A DNA stretch of 64,000 nt from contig CAZGIM010000006.1 of assembly GCA_964525995.1 (NCBI GenBank), positions 62,001-126,000 of the forward strand, written 5' to 3'. Positions 54,210 through 62,864 of this stretch are shown one piece after another; positions within the stretch are counted from its first letter, which is position 1; the number at the start of each line of letters is the position of its first letter. The stretch is from CAIVAT01 sp964525995. GTDB taxonomy: Bacteria; Bacteroidota; Bacteroidia; Bacteroidales; FEN-979. A program made the position numbers and the translations under genes. The notes under the pieces were generated by a model that worked only from the letters and a program-made list of their open reading frames with translations, made no database searches and was not told where the DNA came from.

Positions 54210-56606
54210 TTAACCGATTTTTTCAACAATGCCCAGGTTCCCGTAAAGACGCACGAGGTCACCATCCTTGAGTTTACTACGCGCTCCCTTTACTCCGACA
54301 ACTGCAGGAATTCCATATTCCCGTGCCACCACGGCTCCATGGCTTAACGGACTGCCTATCTCGGTCACGAGCCCTGCTATGATGCTGAAATAGGGTGTCC
54401 AGCCGATATCGGTGAATGCTGCCACCATGATCTCCCCTTCACGCAACTTTTCAGCGGATTCCAGATCGCGGATAATATGAACTCTTCCTTCGACAATACC
54501 GCTGCTGACCGGAATCCCCTTCAGTTGTCCATCCTGGATGACCGGATCGTCATGCTCTTCAAGGGGTTCCGGAATGCCAAAGCATATCTCGTCAAAAGTG
54601 AGCCGGTCGAGGAGGGGGAGCAACTCCCTTCGTTTCTTTGCTTTCACGGCCCACTTGCAGCTCCGGTCCCTGATGAGTTGCCCGATCTCTTCGTGGGTCA
54701 GGAAGAAGATCAGATCGGGATCGTCCAACAATGAGGCTTCGACCATCCGGGCAGCGAGTTCGCGGTAACCTTTTCGTATGGTATGAACCATGCGGATCGA
54801 AAGCCCTTTTGTTATCTCCCTGCGCGCAACGGCTTTCCGTGCCATGGGTACCAGGCTTCGTAAAATCAAACGCTTGAAGAGTGGAAGCGCTTTCAGCAAA
54901 CTGTTTATCTCATGTTTTACAGTTGCCGGCTGGTGTTGGGAATCACTTTTTTTAACGCGGGTCTGTAATGATTGGATGAGCTGATGCGGATGATCTTCCC
55001 AGGGATTTTCACGGAGTTCCGACTCCCTGACACAGCGGTGACCGTGACGGTTCAGAAAAGCCGTGAAGGCCTCGCTGATAGGTTTGGGCGCTTCTTTCAA
55101 CAGTAAATCGAGCGCCTCGTCAACACTGCATGAAGTGAACCGGGAGGCAAACTTTTTTTCCGATTGGATCAGGATCGCGAACCGCTCAAGCGACTTAATG
55201 GCATCGGCACTCTCGATCTCCGGAATGTCTAACAGGAGCATGGTTGCGGTATGGTGATCAGAAGCATCCGGTTTTCGCTTGTCGCCCGTCATGATCCGCA
55301 TAAAGACGGAGTAGAGCGTCCCCGACTGTGCGGAGGTACCCAGGTGATGACCAAACCCAATACCCAACTGCAGGCGGGCCTCTTCCAAACTACGGTGGAC
55401 GTCCTCAAGCGTACCGTCGGTGCGAAGAGTGAACCCGGCTTCCAGTTTTTTCATCAGATCCAGGTAATGCTGGCCCCGCATGGTGTTGATCATCTGCCGG
55501 AAAAAATTGATGATCCGGACGGGCAGGCTTGCTTCAGGCCTGATATCGAAACCGGGAAAAACCTTGCCGCTCAACGCGAACATGATATCCCCGGCGGTAT
55601 TGAGCCATACTTTTTTCGGATAATCCATCATGTGGCTCATGTTGATGAACAACCGGTTGTAGAACATCTGGATATAACGGGGTTCGGTGCGATCCTGAAT
55701 CCGGAAAACCCCTGCGCAATCGGCAAGCATGACCATGCCATAGTCGATGGCCCAGGCGCTTACCGACCAGGTAAGCGGAGTGGCAGCACCCGGCATCATC
55801 TCACCGATGTTTCCCAGCGTCCAAACCTCATCCGACGATCCTTTCACCGAATCGAGCTCGTTAAAATGAACCTCATCAAGGGTTGTCACCGGTCGCAATT
55901 GAAGCCAGTAGAGCGAACCCTGCTCATCAATAGCCCACTCCAGATCAACCGGTATCTTCAGGTATCGTTCGGCATTCTTGGACCCGGTAACAATTTCACG
56001 CAATTGTTTTTCATCCAGGAGGTGTCCATTTTTTTGGATTTCCCGGGCAATGTTCGATTGATTGGGACTAACTTCATAACTGTGCGCATCTTTCATCCCA
56101 CTCACCAGTCCTTCACCCAACCCACGTACTGCATTGACCAGAACCCGGTCGCGTCGGTTGGTGACCGGATTTGCGGTAAACACCACTCCTGAAACTTTGG
56201 GTGTCACCATGTTCTGGATGATGACTGAAATACGCAGATCGGCATTGTGGGCCAGATTACCGGAATAGGAGGAAACCCGGGCTGCTCCGGCTGCTTCGAT
56301 ACATCCGATAACAGCTTGCTTGATTTCGTGAGGAGTTTTGAGGTTGAGGTACGTCTCGAACTGTCCGGCAAAAGATGCCTGAGCGCTATCTTCGCTGACA
56401 GCAGACGACCGAACCGCTTTCGGGCCGGTACCCAACTGGTTGGTCACACTCCCGATCACTTCCTCAGTAATTTGTTCAGTTGAAGGATGGATGAGGACGC
56501 AAGCATCGGGTACCTTCAATCCTAATTTCCTTAGATGTTGCAGCCCTTTTGCTTTTCCACCGGCAGGCTCGTCAGTGATTTCTTCAATTAATCTGATTTG
56601 GAGCAT
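54210..56606 (-). CDS. PEP synthase/rifampin-phosphotransferase-like ATP-grasp enzyme
   Basis: 798 residues in three parts. The N-terminal PPDK-type ATP-grasp domain (1-265) has GGKAKGLQHLRKLGL, VRSSAVSEDSAQASFAGQFETYL and ANPVTNRRD. A long middle domain (about 270-690) has the layout of the substrate-binding domain of rifampin phosphotransferases. The swivelling C-terminal domain has catalytic His756 in GSPLSHGAVVAREYGIP. The enzyme should cleave ATP, move a phosphate through the His and hand it to an unknown acceptor. The absence of a PEP/pyruvate barrel argues against true PEP synthase. The lipocalin-like gene upstream (56700) is a likely partner. Confidence 0.88.
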   Translation of the reverse strand: MLQIRLIEEITDEPAGGKAKGLQHLRKLGLKVPDACVLIHPSTEQITEEVIGSVTNQLGTGPKAVRSSAVSEDSAQASFAGQFETYLNLKTPHEIKQAVIGCIEAAGAARVSSYSGNLAHNADLRISVIIQNMVTPKVSGVVFTANPVTNRRDRVLVNAVRGLGEGLVSGMKDAHSYEVSPNQSNIAREIQKNGHLLDEKQLREIVTGSKNAERYLKIPVDLEWAIDEQGSLYWLQLRPVTTLDEVHFNELDSVKGSSDEVWTLGNIGEMMPGAATPLTWSVSAWAIDYGMVMLADCAGVFRIQDRTEPRYIQMFYNRLFINMSHMMDYPKKVWLNTAGDIMFALSGKVFPGFDIRPEASLPVRIINFFRQMINTMRGQHYLDLMKKLEAGFTLRTDGTLEDVHRSLEEARLQLGIGFGHHLGTSAQSGTLYSVFMRIMTGDKRKPDASDHHTATMLLLDIPEIESADAIKSLERFAILIQSEKKFASRFTSCSVDEALDLLLKEAPKPISEAFTAFLNRHGHRCVRESELRENPWEDHPHQLIQSLQTRVKKSDSQHQPATVKHEINSLLKALPLFKRLILRSLVPMARKAVARREITKGLSIRMVHTIRKGYRELAARMVEASLLDDPDLIFFLTHEEIGQLIRDRSCKWAVKAKKRRELLPLLDRLTFDEICFGIPEPLEEHDDPVIQDGQLKGIPVSSGIVEGRVHIIRDLESAEKLREGEIMVAAFTDIGWTPYFSIIAGLVTEIGSPLSHGAVVAREYGIPAVVGVKGARSKLKDGDLVRLYGNLGIVEKIG

Positions 56607-56699
56607 ATATGAGCAGTTCTTTCAAGGAAGTAGCACAGGTTGTGCGCTTCAAATCATCGATTTTGTCATTACATAGGATAAAAATGGATCCGATGGATT

Positions 56700-57710
56700 T
56701 CAGATCTGGTATTTACCGGCATGAAATCCGAACTCCACCATGCCAATTCCTTCGGAACCGTCGAACCGGTAAGTCCCGATGCCTTCACGCATCTGGTATT
56801 GACCATCGTGAAGATAGGGGAACTCCCCGTTGCGTTTGAATTCGAGGATATGCCTAAGACCACTTCTGGTTTTAATTTCAACGGTACCAGTATCGGGCAA
56901 CAACTTTTGTTTCGACACGGTATCCAGATCGGTACAGGCCACGATCGCGTCCATCGATCCGTCGGGATGCACAATGAATCCGGCGGTAAGCCGGTCGAGG
57001 AATTCCCATTTTATTGTGGTGACGGTCCAGTGATAACCCGAATCGGAGATTCCGGTCATCCAGAAGTGCCGATCCCAGGTATCCCAGTTACGCGAACCGA
57101 AGGAGTGGTCGCGCGATGCCATCATCCGAAGGTTGAAGGTGGTTCCGTCGAGAATGATGGTACCCTCGAGGGATCCGGTTTGTTCGTAATGAACCTGATG
57201 GGTATCCTTCATCTTCAGAAAAAAGTCCCGGGTCCACTTTTTTGTGGCGATTATCCGCGCGATTTCGTCATGGTCTGAGCTTTTCTCAAAATCATAAACG
57301 GGATGATCGCCGGTAAAGAGAAGATTGGCTTCGCAATCATGGATCCCTCCGTTCCGATCATGAATCGCTCCCTTGTAGGTGACCCTCCAGATTTTTCCTA
57401 CTTCAACCGGCTCATATTTCAGGGAACCCTGCTGAAAGCCGTCCTCTTCGGGACCTGGCGAACGGGTCAGTCCGAAATATCCATGGTCTTTAAGGAAAAA
57501 ATCGAACCAGAATTCGTTCCGGCGTTTTGGCTCCCTGAATGCCATCCGGGTTATGAACGCATTCCCGGCTTTGTCGCCACCATAAAAATATGAACTGTCG
57601 TTCGGATAGGGCTGATTGGGGTCAACATGTTTCTGTTCCAGAAAATCAACGGGATAGAGCCAGCTTTTGGTACGTTTGACCATTTGCCTGGCAAGAAATC
57701 GTTTCAACAT
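56700..57710 (-). CDS. CrtC/lipocalin-like protein paired with the phosphotransferase
   Basis: 336 residues, mainly beta strands. It contains SRDHSFGSRNWDTWDRHFWMTG (about 196-217), similar in form to the RDHSWG signature of lipocalin-like CrtC/AttH and DUF7064-type proteins, and WRVTYKGAIHDRNG. No signal peptide is evident. From memory, animals and some bacteria have single-chain proteins joining such a domain to a PPDK-type phosphotransferase; if so, this gene and the one at 54210 are the split form. A small-molecule binding or hydration role is inference. Confidence 0.6.
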   Translation of the reverse strand: MLKRFLARQMVKRTKSWLYPVDFLEQKHVDPNQPYPNDSSYFYGGDKAGNAFITRMAFREPKRRNEFWFDFFLKDHGYFGLTRSPGPEEDGFQQGSLKYEPVEVGKIWRVTYKGAIHDRNGGIHDCEANLLFTGDHPVYDFEKSSDHDEIARIIATKKWTRDFFLKMKDTHQVHYEQTGSLEGTIILDGTTFNLRMMASRDHSFGSRNWDTWDRHFWMTGISDSGYHWTVTTIKWEFLDRLTAGFIVHPDGSMDAIVACTDLDTVSKQKLLPDTGTVEIKTRSGLRHILEFKRNGEFPYLHDGQYQMREGIGTYRFDGSEGIGMVEFGFHAGKYQI

Positions 57711-57730
57711 GCAGTTCTGTTTGAGGCCGC

Positions 57731-57738
57731 AAACTTAA
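57731..57738 (-). promoter_or_regulatory. Candidate promoter -7 element for the lipocalin-like gene
   Basis: Minus-strand TAAGTTTG, 21 bases upstream of ATG 57710; it would also drive the phosphotransferase gene downstream. Confidence 0.45.
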
Positions 57739-57791
57739 TGAATTCCATCCAACAGTTTACAGCCACCCGGTTTTTTCTCCGAATCCCGTGC

Positions 57792-59036
57792 TTACTCTAA
57801 CCGTTCCGGGTTTTTGACTGAATTGTCATCACGAATAAATTCTTTAATACCTAAAGCGGCAAGTCCCCCTTCGGCAGTCTCTTTGTAAATATGAGGCAGA
57901 TCGTGTCCGGTTTGTTTCATTGCCTGGATCACCCGGTCGAAGCTGACCAGGTGCTGGCCATCGGAAAGAAGGGCGTACATATTTGCATCAAGGGATCGTG
58001 CTGCCCCGAAGGCATTTCGTTCAATACAAGGGATCTGTACCAGTCCGAACAGCGGATCACAGGTCAGCCCTAAGAAGTGCTCCATCGCGATGGAAGCGGC
58101 GTACTCAATCTGACCTGGAGTTCCGCCAAAAATCTGGGTTGCCGCTGCAGCCGCCATAGAACTCGCGGCGCCCACCTCACCCTGGCATCCAACTTCGGCT
58201 CCCGAGATGGAGGCATTGGTCTTGATCAGGTTGCCGATCAGTCCGGCCGTAGCTATTCCACGGATGATCTTCTTGTCATTGAAATCATATTGCGTTTTCA
58301 GGAGATACAGGATAGCCGGCAATACGCCGCAGGAGCCGCATGTAGGTGCGGTCACGATCCGGCCGCCGGAGGCATTCTCCTCAGAAACTGCAAGGGCAAA
58401 AGCAAAAGTGAACGCCCGTCGTGCAAGAGTACCCTTGAAGCTACGGGCTTTGGTATAATAGGATGATGCTTTACGGGGCAGGTTCAGCCGGCCCGGGAGT
58501 ACCCCTTCGGTTTCGATTCCCCGGTCAATAGCTTCTTGCATCACCTTCCATACCTGTGAAAGATGATCCCAGATCGCCGGCGTTTCATGAAGTTCGACAA
58601 ATTCCCAAAGGGTACGGCCACGATCCTGACACCATTCGAGGATGGAGGCCATCGTAGTGAGTTCGTAAATCTGACTAGAACGATCGCGCTTACCGGTATC
58701 GCTGATATCGCCTCCTCCAATGCTGTAAGTGGTCAGGCTTTCGCGAACGTTTCCTGCTTTGTCAAGTCCTTCAAAGAGCATCCCATTGGGATGGGCAGGA
58801 AGGAAAATTTCGGGCTGCCAGATGATTTCGAGTGGAACAGGCGCCACCGCTTCGGCTATGGCCTTGTCGGTCATGTGACCTTTTCCGGTCGCAGCGAGAC
58901 TTCCATAAAGGGTTACCCGTATCTTTTTAATTCCAGGATTGGCAGCCATGAACATTTCGGCGGCTTTCCTGGGCCCCATGGTATGGCTGCTCGACGGGCC
59001 GTTACCGATCTTGAATATCTCTCTGATCGATTCCAT
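57792..59036 (-). CDS. sdaA: L-serine ammonia-lyase, iron-sulfur dependent, single chain
   Basis: 414 residues. The family markers GNGPSSSHTMGP near the N-terminus, APTCGSCGVLPA, ISGAEVGCQGEVG and LTCDPLFGLVQIPCIERN supply the conserved cysteines of the 4Fe-4S cluster. The enzyme deaminates L-serine to pyruvate in the cytoplasm. Alpha and beta parts are joined, as in E. coli SdaA. The start is 13 bases after gap, so the two form an operon feeding pyruvate and triose metabolism. The oxygen-sensitive cluster fits an anaerobe. Confidence 0.95.
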   Translation of the reverse strand: MESIREIFKIGNGPSSSHTMGPRKAAEMFMAANPGIKKIRVTLYGSLAATGKGHMTDKAIAEAVAPVPLEIIWQPEIFLPAHPNGMLFEGLDKAGNVRESLTTYSIGGGDISDTGKRDRSSQIYELTTMASILEWCQDRGRTLWEFVELHETPAIWDHLSQVWKVMQEAIDRGIETEGVLPGRLNLPRKASSYYTKARSFKGTLARRAFTFAFALAVSEENASGGRIVTAPTCGSCGVLPAILYLLKTQYDFNDKKIIRGIATAGLIGNLIKTNASISGAEVGCQGEVGAASSMAAAAATQIFGGTPGQIEYAASIAMEHFLGLTCDPLFGLVQIPCIERNAFGAARSLDANMYALLSDGQHLVSFDRVIQAMKQTGHDLPHIYKETAEGGLAALGIKEFIRDDNSVKNPERLE

Positions 59037-59049
59037 TACCGGTACCTGG

Positions 59050-60054
59050 TCAGCCCATCTTTACCACGAGGTCGGCAAGGCGGGTCGAGTATCCGAACTC
59101 ATTATCATACCAAGCGACTACCTTCACCAGGTTTCCACCTAATACTTTGGTGAGTCCCGAATCGAATATGGAGGAATGGGTATTTCCGATGATGTCACAG
59201 CTTACCAGCGGTTCCTCAAGATACTCTAATACCCCTTTCATGGGCCCTTCGGCTGCGGCTTTCATTGCGGCGTGGATTTCGTCCTTGGTCACCTCCCGGT
59301 TGAGTTCACAGGTAAGGTCAACCAACGACCCGTCGGGTGTCGGAACCCGTACGGCGAATCCGTCCATCTTGCCATCCAGTTCGGGAATGACAAGCCCGAT
59401 TGCCTTGGCGGCTCCGGTTTTCGTAGGGATGATGGAGACCGCTGCGGCGCGCGCTCTGCGGAGATCCTTATGGGGAGCGTCGAGAATTATCTGGTCGTTG
59501 GTATAGCTATGAATGGTGTTCATCAGTCCCTTCCTGATCCCAAAAGCGTCGTTCATTACCTTGGCGATGGGGGACAGGCAGTTGGTAGTACAGGATGCAT
59601 TTGATACCAGCTTCATGTCGGGGGTCAGTTGGTCGTCATTCACGCCCACCACGATGGTTGCATCGACATCCTCTTTATTGTCGGCCGGGACGGAGAGAAC
59701 CACCTTCTTGGCTCCGGCGGTGAGGTGTTTCGTCATCTTCTCGCGGGTGCGGAAAATGCCCGTGCACTCTACCACCGTATCTACTCCGAGGGCTCCCCAG
59801 GGAATATTTGCCGGATCCTTCTCGGCCATAACTTTTATCCGGTTTCCGTTGATGACCAGGTACTCTCCATCGACGGCAACCGTTCCGGAGAACTTACCGT
59901 GGACTGAGTCATATTTGAAAAGATGCGCAAGCGTTTTGGCATCTGTAAGGTCGTTGATTGCAACAATCTCGACATTGGTTTTTGACAGAAGCGCACGGTA
60001 GGTCAACCTTCCGATACGCCCGAATCCGTTGATTCCAACTTTAATTGTTCCCAT
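59050..60054 (-). CDS. gap: Glyceraldehyde-3-phosphate dehydrogenase, type I
   Basis: 334 residues. The Rossmann motif GINGFGRIGR, Asp35 (INDLT, favouring NAD+), catalytic Cys155 in SNASCTTNC, a catalytic His in NTIHSYTNDQ, and the C-terminal WYDNEFGYS are all intact. It oxidises glyceraldehyde-3-phosphate in glycolysis. It is the first gene of the gap-sdaA unit and has its own TAATTTTG promoter element. Confidence 0.97.
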   Translation of the reverse strand: MGTIKVGINGFGRIGRLTYRALLSKTNVEIVAINDLTDAKTLAHLFKYDSVHGKFSGTVAVDGEYLVINGNRIKVMAEKDPANIPWGALGVDTVVECTGIFRTREKMTKHLTAGAKKVVLSVPADNKEDVDATIVVGVNDDQLTPDMKLVSNASCTTNCLSPIAKVMNDAFGIRKGLMNTIHSYTNDQIILDAPHKDLRRARAAAVSIIPTKTGAAKAIGLVIPELDGKMDGFAVRVPTPDGSLVDLTCELNREVTKDEIHAAMKAAAEGPMKGVLEYLEEPLVSCDIIGNTHSSIFDSGLTKVLGGNLVKVVAWYDNEFGYSTRLADLVVKMG

Positions 60055-60101
60055 ATATATTATAGATTATTGTTTAGATGAATAAATTTCTATTTTGCTG
60101 G

Positions 60102-60109
60102 CAAAATTA
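60102..60109 (-). promoter_or_regulatory. Candidate gap promoter -7 element
   Basis: Minus-strand TAATTTTG, about 48 bases upstream of the gap ATG, in an AT-rich 195-base divergent spacer. Confidence 0.5.
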
Positions 60110-60249
60110 GTCATTTTTCACCGGGAAAAAAAATCACTGTTTTTTTTCACAGAACTTGGAAATGAAGTAGTTTAGAGGATTGAATTGTGATAGCGAAACG
60201 GTGATTCGCTTCAGGAAATCCGGAGTAACGGGATGCATAAATCGTACGT

Positions 60250-61086
60250 ATGAAGAGTATTTTTATTATTTCTGATGGAACGGGCCGTACGGCCGAACAG
60301 ACACTTCAGGCTGCCATGACACAGTTTCCGGGAACCGAGGCCGAAATCATCCATTACGGAGAGGTGCGTACGGAGCAGCAGATCAACGAAATAGTACTTG
60401 AGGTCGCCGAACGGAAGGGGATCATCGTCCATACTCTCGTCACGGAGCACCTCAGGGAAGAGCTGGTCAGGATGAGCAGGATCCACAACATCGACGCCAT
60501 CGACCTGATGGGCCCCTTGCTTTCAAGGCTGGGCCACCACTTCGCAGGTACTCCAACCGGCGAGCCGGGGCTTTTCTTCAGCCTGAACAAAGAATATTTC
60601 AAGCGGATCGATTCCATGCAGTTCGCGTTCAATCACGATGACGGACAGCGTGATTATGAGTACGAAAAAGCGGAGATTGTACTGGTGGGTGTGTCGCGCA
60701 CTTTCAAAACCCCGCTCAGCATCTATTTAGCGTTTAAAGGCTGGTTTGTGGCCAATTATCCCATCGTTTTAGGGGTTGACATCCCTGAATCGCTGAGCCA
60801 TTTACCGGCTGGATCGGTATTCGGACTGATGACCCAACCCCACGACCTGTCGGGCTTGCGACAGGTACGCCAGAATTATTTAGGTGGCGCGACCGGTGAG
60901 TATTCCTCACTCGAATTTGTGCGAAGAGAGTTGAATTATGCCCAGAATATCTTTCACCGGTACGAATGGCCCGTTATCCAGGTTACCAATAAACCCATCG
61001 AGGAAATCGCCTCAGAAATCCTGGCAATCAAACGCCGCATTGATCATCCCGATAGTATTAAGAATACCAACCGCAATTATCATTAA
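60250..61086 (+). CDS. Pyruvate phosphate dikinase regulatory protein (kinase/pyrophosphorylase)
   Basis: 278 residues. The family motifs are FIISDGTGRTAEQTLQAA at the start, DLMGPLL, AFNHDDGQ, the P-loop-like VGVSRTFKTPLSIYLA and the C-terminal IYFHRYEWPVIQVT-like region. Members phosphorylate and dephosphorylate a threonine on PPDK or PEP synthase using ADP or Pi. The P-loop position usually occupied by a small residue (SRTSKTP) is Phe here. The target PPDK is not in this window; the 54210 protein lacks the THT target motif. Confidence 0.92.
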   Translation: MKSIFIISDGTGRTAEQTLQAAMTQFPGTEAEIIHYGEVRTEQQINEIVLEVAERKGIIVHTLVTEHLREELVRMSRIHNIDAIDLMGPLLSRLGHHFAGTPTGEPGLFFSLNKEYFKRIDSMQFAFNHDDGQRDYEYEKAEIVLVGVSRTFKTPLSIYLAFKGWFVANYPIVLGVDIPESLSHLPAGSVFGLMTQPHDLSGLRQVRQNYLGGATGEYSSLEFVRRELNYAQNIFHRYEWPVIQVTNKPIEEIASEILAIKRRIDHPDSIKNTNRNYH

Positions 61087-61173
61087 ACACATTGCAACTC
61101 CCGTTTGAAGCAGGTTACAGAAACAGTCCGGATTAAAAAATACAACCCTCTTCCGAATCTGGATTTATTACCT

Positions 61174-61181
61174 TAATTTTG
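61174..61181 (+). promoter_or_regulatory. Candidate pyrG promoter -7 element
   Basis: TAATTTTG, 30 bases before the pyrG ATG at 61212, inside the open upstream frame and so supporting the shorter start. Confidence 0.5.
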
Positions 61182-61211
61182 CATGGGCCAAGCCCGCCAA
61201 TTTCTCTGTTC

Positions 61212-62825
61212 ATGTCAAAAACCAAGTACATTTTCGTCACAGGCGGAGTAACTTCCTCATTGGGAAAGGGAATCATCTCCTCCTCTATAGCTAAATTATT
61301 AGTAGCGCGCGGATTTTCAGTCACCATCCAGAAACTCGATCCCTACATCAATATCGATCCCGGTACCCTTAATCCGTACGAACACGGCGAGTGTTTTGTT
61401 ACCGAAGACGGAGCTGAGACGGATCTGGATCTGGGCCACTATGAAAGATTCTCGAATGTTCCGACCTCCCAGGCCAACAATGTAACGACCGGTGTGGTCT
61501 ATCAGTCGGTGATCACCAAAGAACGACAGGGCGAATATTTGGGTGAAACGGTCCAGGTGATCCCCCATATCACAGATGAGATCAAGTACCGTATCAAACT
61601 CCTGGCCAACCGGGGCGACTACGATTTCATTATTACTGAGATCGGGGGCACCGTAGGCGACATAGAATCGTTACCCTTCATCGAGGCGGTACGTCAGTTG
61701 CGTTGGGAACTGGGACGGAACTGTGTTGTGGTCCACTTGACTCTGGTTCCTTTTTTGGCGGCAGCCGGGGAATTAAAGACGAAACCTACGCAGCATTCGG
61801 TCAAAACGCTGCTGGAATCGGGGGTACAGCCTGATATCATCGTATGCCGAACCGAACGACATCTGACCGAAGGATTACGGAATAAAATAGCCCTCTTTTG
61901 TAATGTCAGCACCTCCTCGGTAATTGAATGCATCGACGCTGAGTCGATCTACGATGTCCCGATATTGATGCGTAAAGAGAATCTGGATTTAGAGATCCTT
62001 CGAAAAACCCGGATGCCTGTTGAGCAGGATCCTGATTTAGCCGATTGGGAACAATTCCTGTATGCCTTGAAACATCCTTCAGGAGAAGTGGTTGTCGGAC
62101 TGGTAGGCAAGTACGTCGAGCTCAAGGATGCCTATAAGTCGATTAATGAGTCATTTATTCACGCGGGAACCGTAAACGGGGTCAAGGTTCGGGTACAGAC
62201 TTTTCAATCAGAATTTATCGATGAATCGAATGTGGCTGATAAGCTGGGCGGGCTTCACGGCATTTTAGTAGCGCCGGGATTCGGCGAGCGCGGCATTGAA
62301 GGGAAAATAACGGCCATCCGATTTGCCCGCGAAAAAAAGATCCCCTTTTTCGGAATATGTTTAGGGATGCAATGTGCCGTCATCGAATTCGGACGCAATG
62401 TACTTGGCCTGACCGGCGCCCACTCGACCGAATTCAACAAACTGACACCCCATCCGGTCATCGATATGATGGAGATGCAGAAGAAAATTTCGGGGCTGGG
62501 TGGCACCATGCGTTTGGGAGCCTATCCCTGTAAGCTGAGCAGGGAGTCGAAGGTGTTCCGTATCTATAATCAGGAAAACATTACCGAACGTCATCGCCAC
62601 CGTTTTGAATTCAACAATGAATATCTTGAAAAATACAGGTTGGCCGGAATGATCCCGGTGGGTCTCAACGAAAAGGACAACCTGGTGGAGATCATTGAAC
62701 TTGAAGGGCATCCCTGGTTCATCGGAGTCCAGTTTCACCCCGAATACAAGAGTACCGTGGCCCGTCCGCATCCCTTGTTTGTCAGTTTTGTCGGTGCCGC
62801 CAAGCAATTTGCCGGCAATTCATGA
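61212..62825 (+). CDS. pyrG: CTP synthase (glutamine hydrolysing)
   Basis: 537 residues from ATG 61212. The start KTKYIFVTGGVTSSLGKGI, LDPYINIDPGTLNPYEHGE, EIGGTVGDIESLPF and LVPFLAAAGELKTKPTQHS mark the synthetase domain. The class I glutaminase domain has nucleophile Cys383 (GICLGMQCAV) and the His/Glu pair in GVQFHPEYKS. It makes CTP from UTP, ATP and glutamine in the cytoplasm. The frame extends to 61179, but the promoter element and family N-terminus favour 61212. yidC follows 39 bases later with its own promoter-like element. Confidence 0.98.
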   Translation: MSKTKYIFVTGGVTSSLGKGIISSSIAKLLVARGFSVTIQKLDPYINIDPGTLNPYEHGECFVTEDGAETDLDLGHYERFSNVPTSQANNVTTGVVYQSVITKERQGEYLGETVQVIPHITDEIKYRIKLLANRGDYDFIITEIGGTVGDIESLPFIEAVRQLRWELGRNCVVVHLTLVPFLAAAGELKTKPTQHSVKTLLESGVQPDIIVCRTERHLTEGLRNKIALFCNVSTSSVIECIDAESIYDVPILMRKENLDLEILRKTRMPVEQDPDLADWEQFLYALKHPSGEVVVGLVGKYVELKDAYKSINESFIHAGTVNGVKVRVQTFQSEFIDESNVADKLGGLHGILVAPGFGERGIEGKITAIRFAREKKIPFFGICLGMQCAVIEFGRNVLGLTGAHSTEFNKLTPHPVIDMMEMQKKISGLGGTMRLGAYPCKLSRESKVFRIYNQENITERHRHRFEFNNEYLEKYRLAGMIPVGLNEKDNLVEIIELEGHPWFIGVQFHPEYKSTVARPHPLFVSFVGAAKQFAGNS

Positions 62826-62833
62826 CAATTATA

Positions 62834-62841
62834 TACCTTTG
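62834..62841 (+). promoter_or_regulatory. Candidate yidC promoter
   Basis: TACCTTTG (-7) with a TTTG at 62808 about 22 bases upstream as a -33 element, 23 bases before the yidC ATG. This is the most complete promoter match in the window. Confidence 0.55.
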
Positions 62842-62864
62842 CAGTCATTTTTCTTTAAACTACC

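Noticed and set aside
55251..56192. Plus-strand 313-codon open frame opposite the phosphotransferase gene
   Set aside because: It lies wholly antisense to a gene with clear motifs, its translation has no recognisable family, and no promoter or ribosome-binding site supports it.
54210..56606. Call as true PEP synthase or PPDK
   Set aside because: The PEP/pyruvate TIM barrel and the THT regulatory motif are missing; the order ATP-grasp, middle domain, His domain fits the Rph type.
59513..60001. Plus-strand frames opposite gap
   Set aside because: GAPDH is fully intact on the other strand; the frames are codon-bias shadows.
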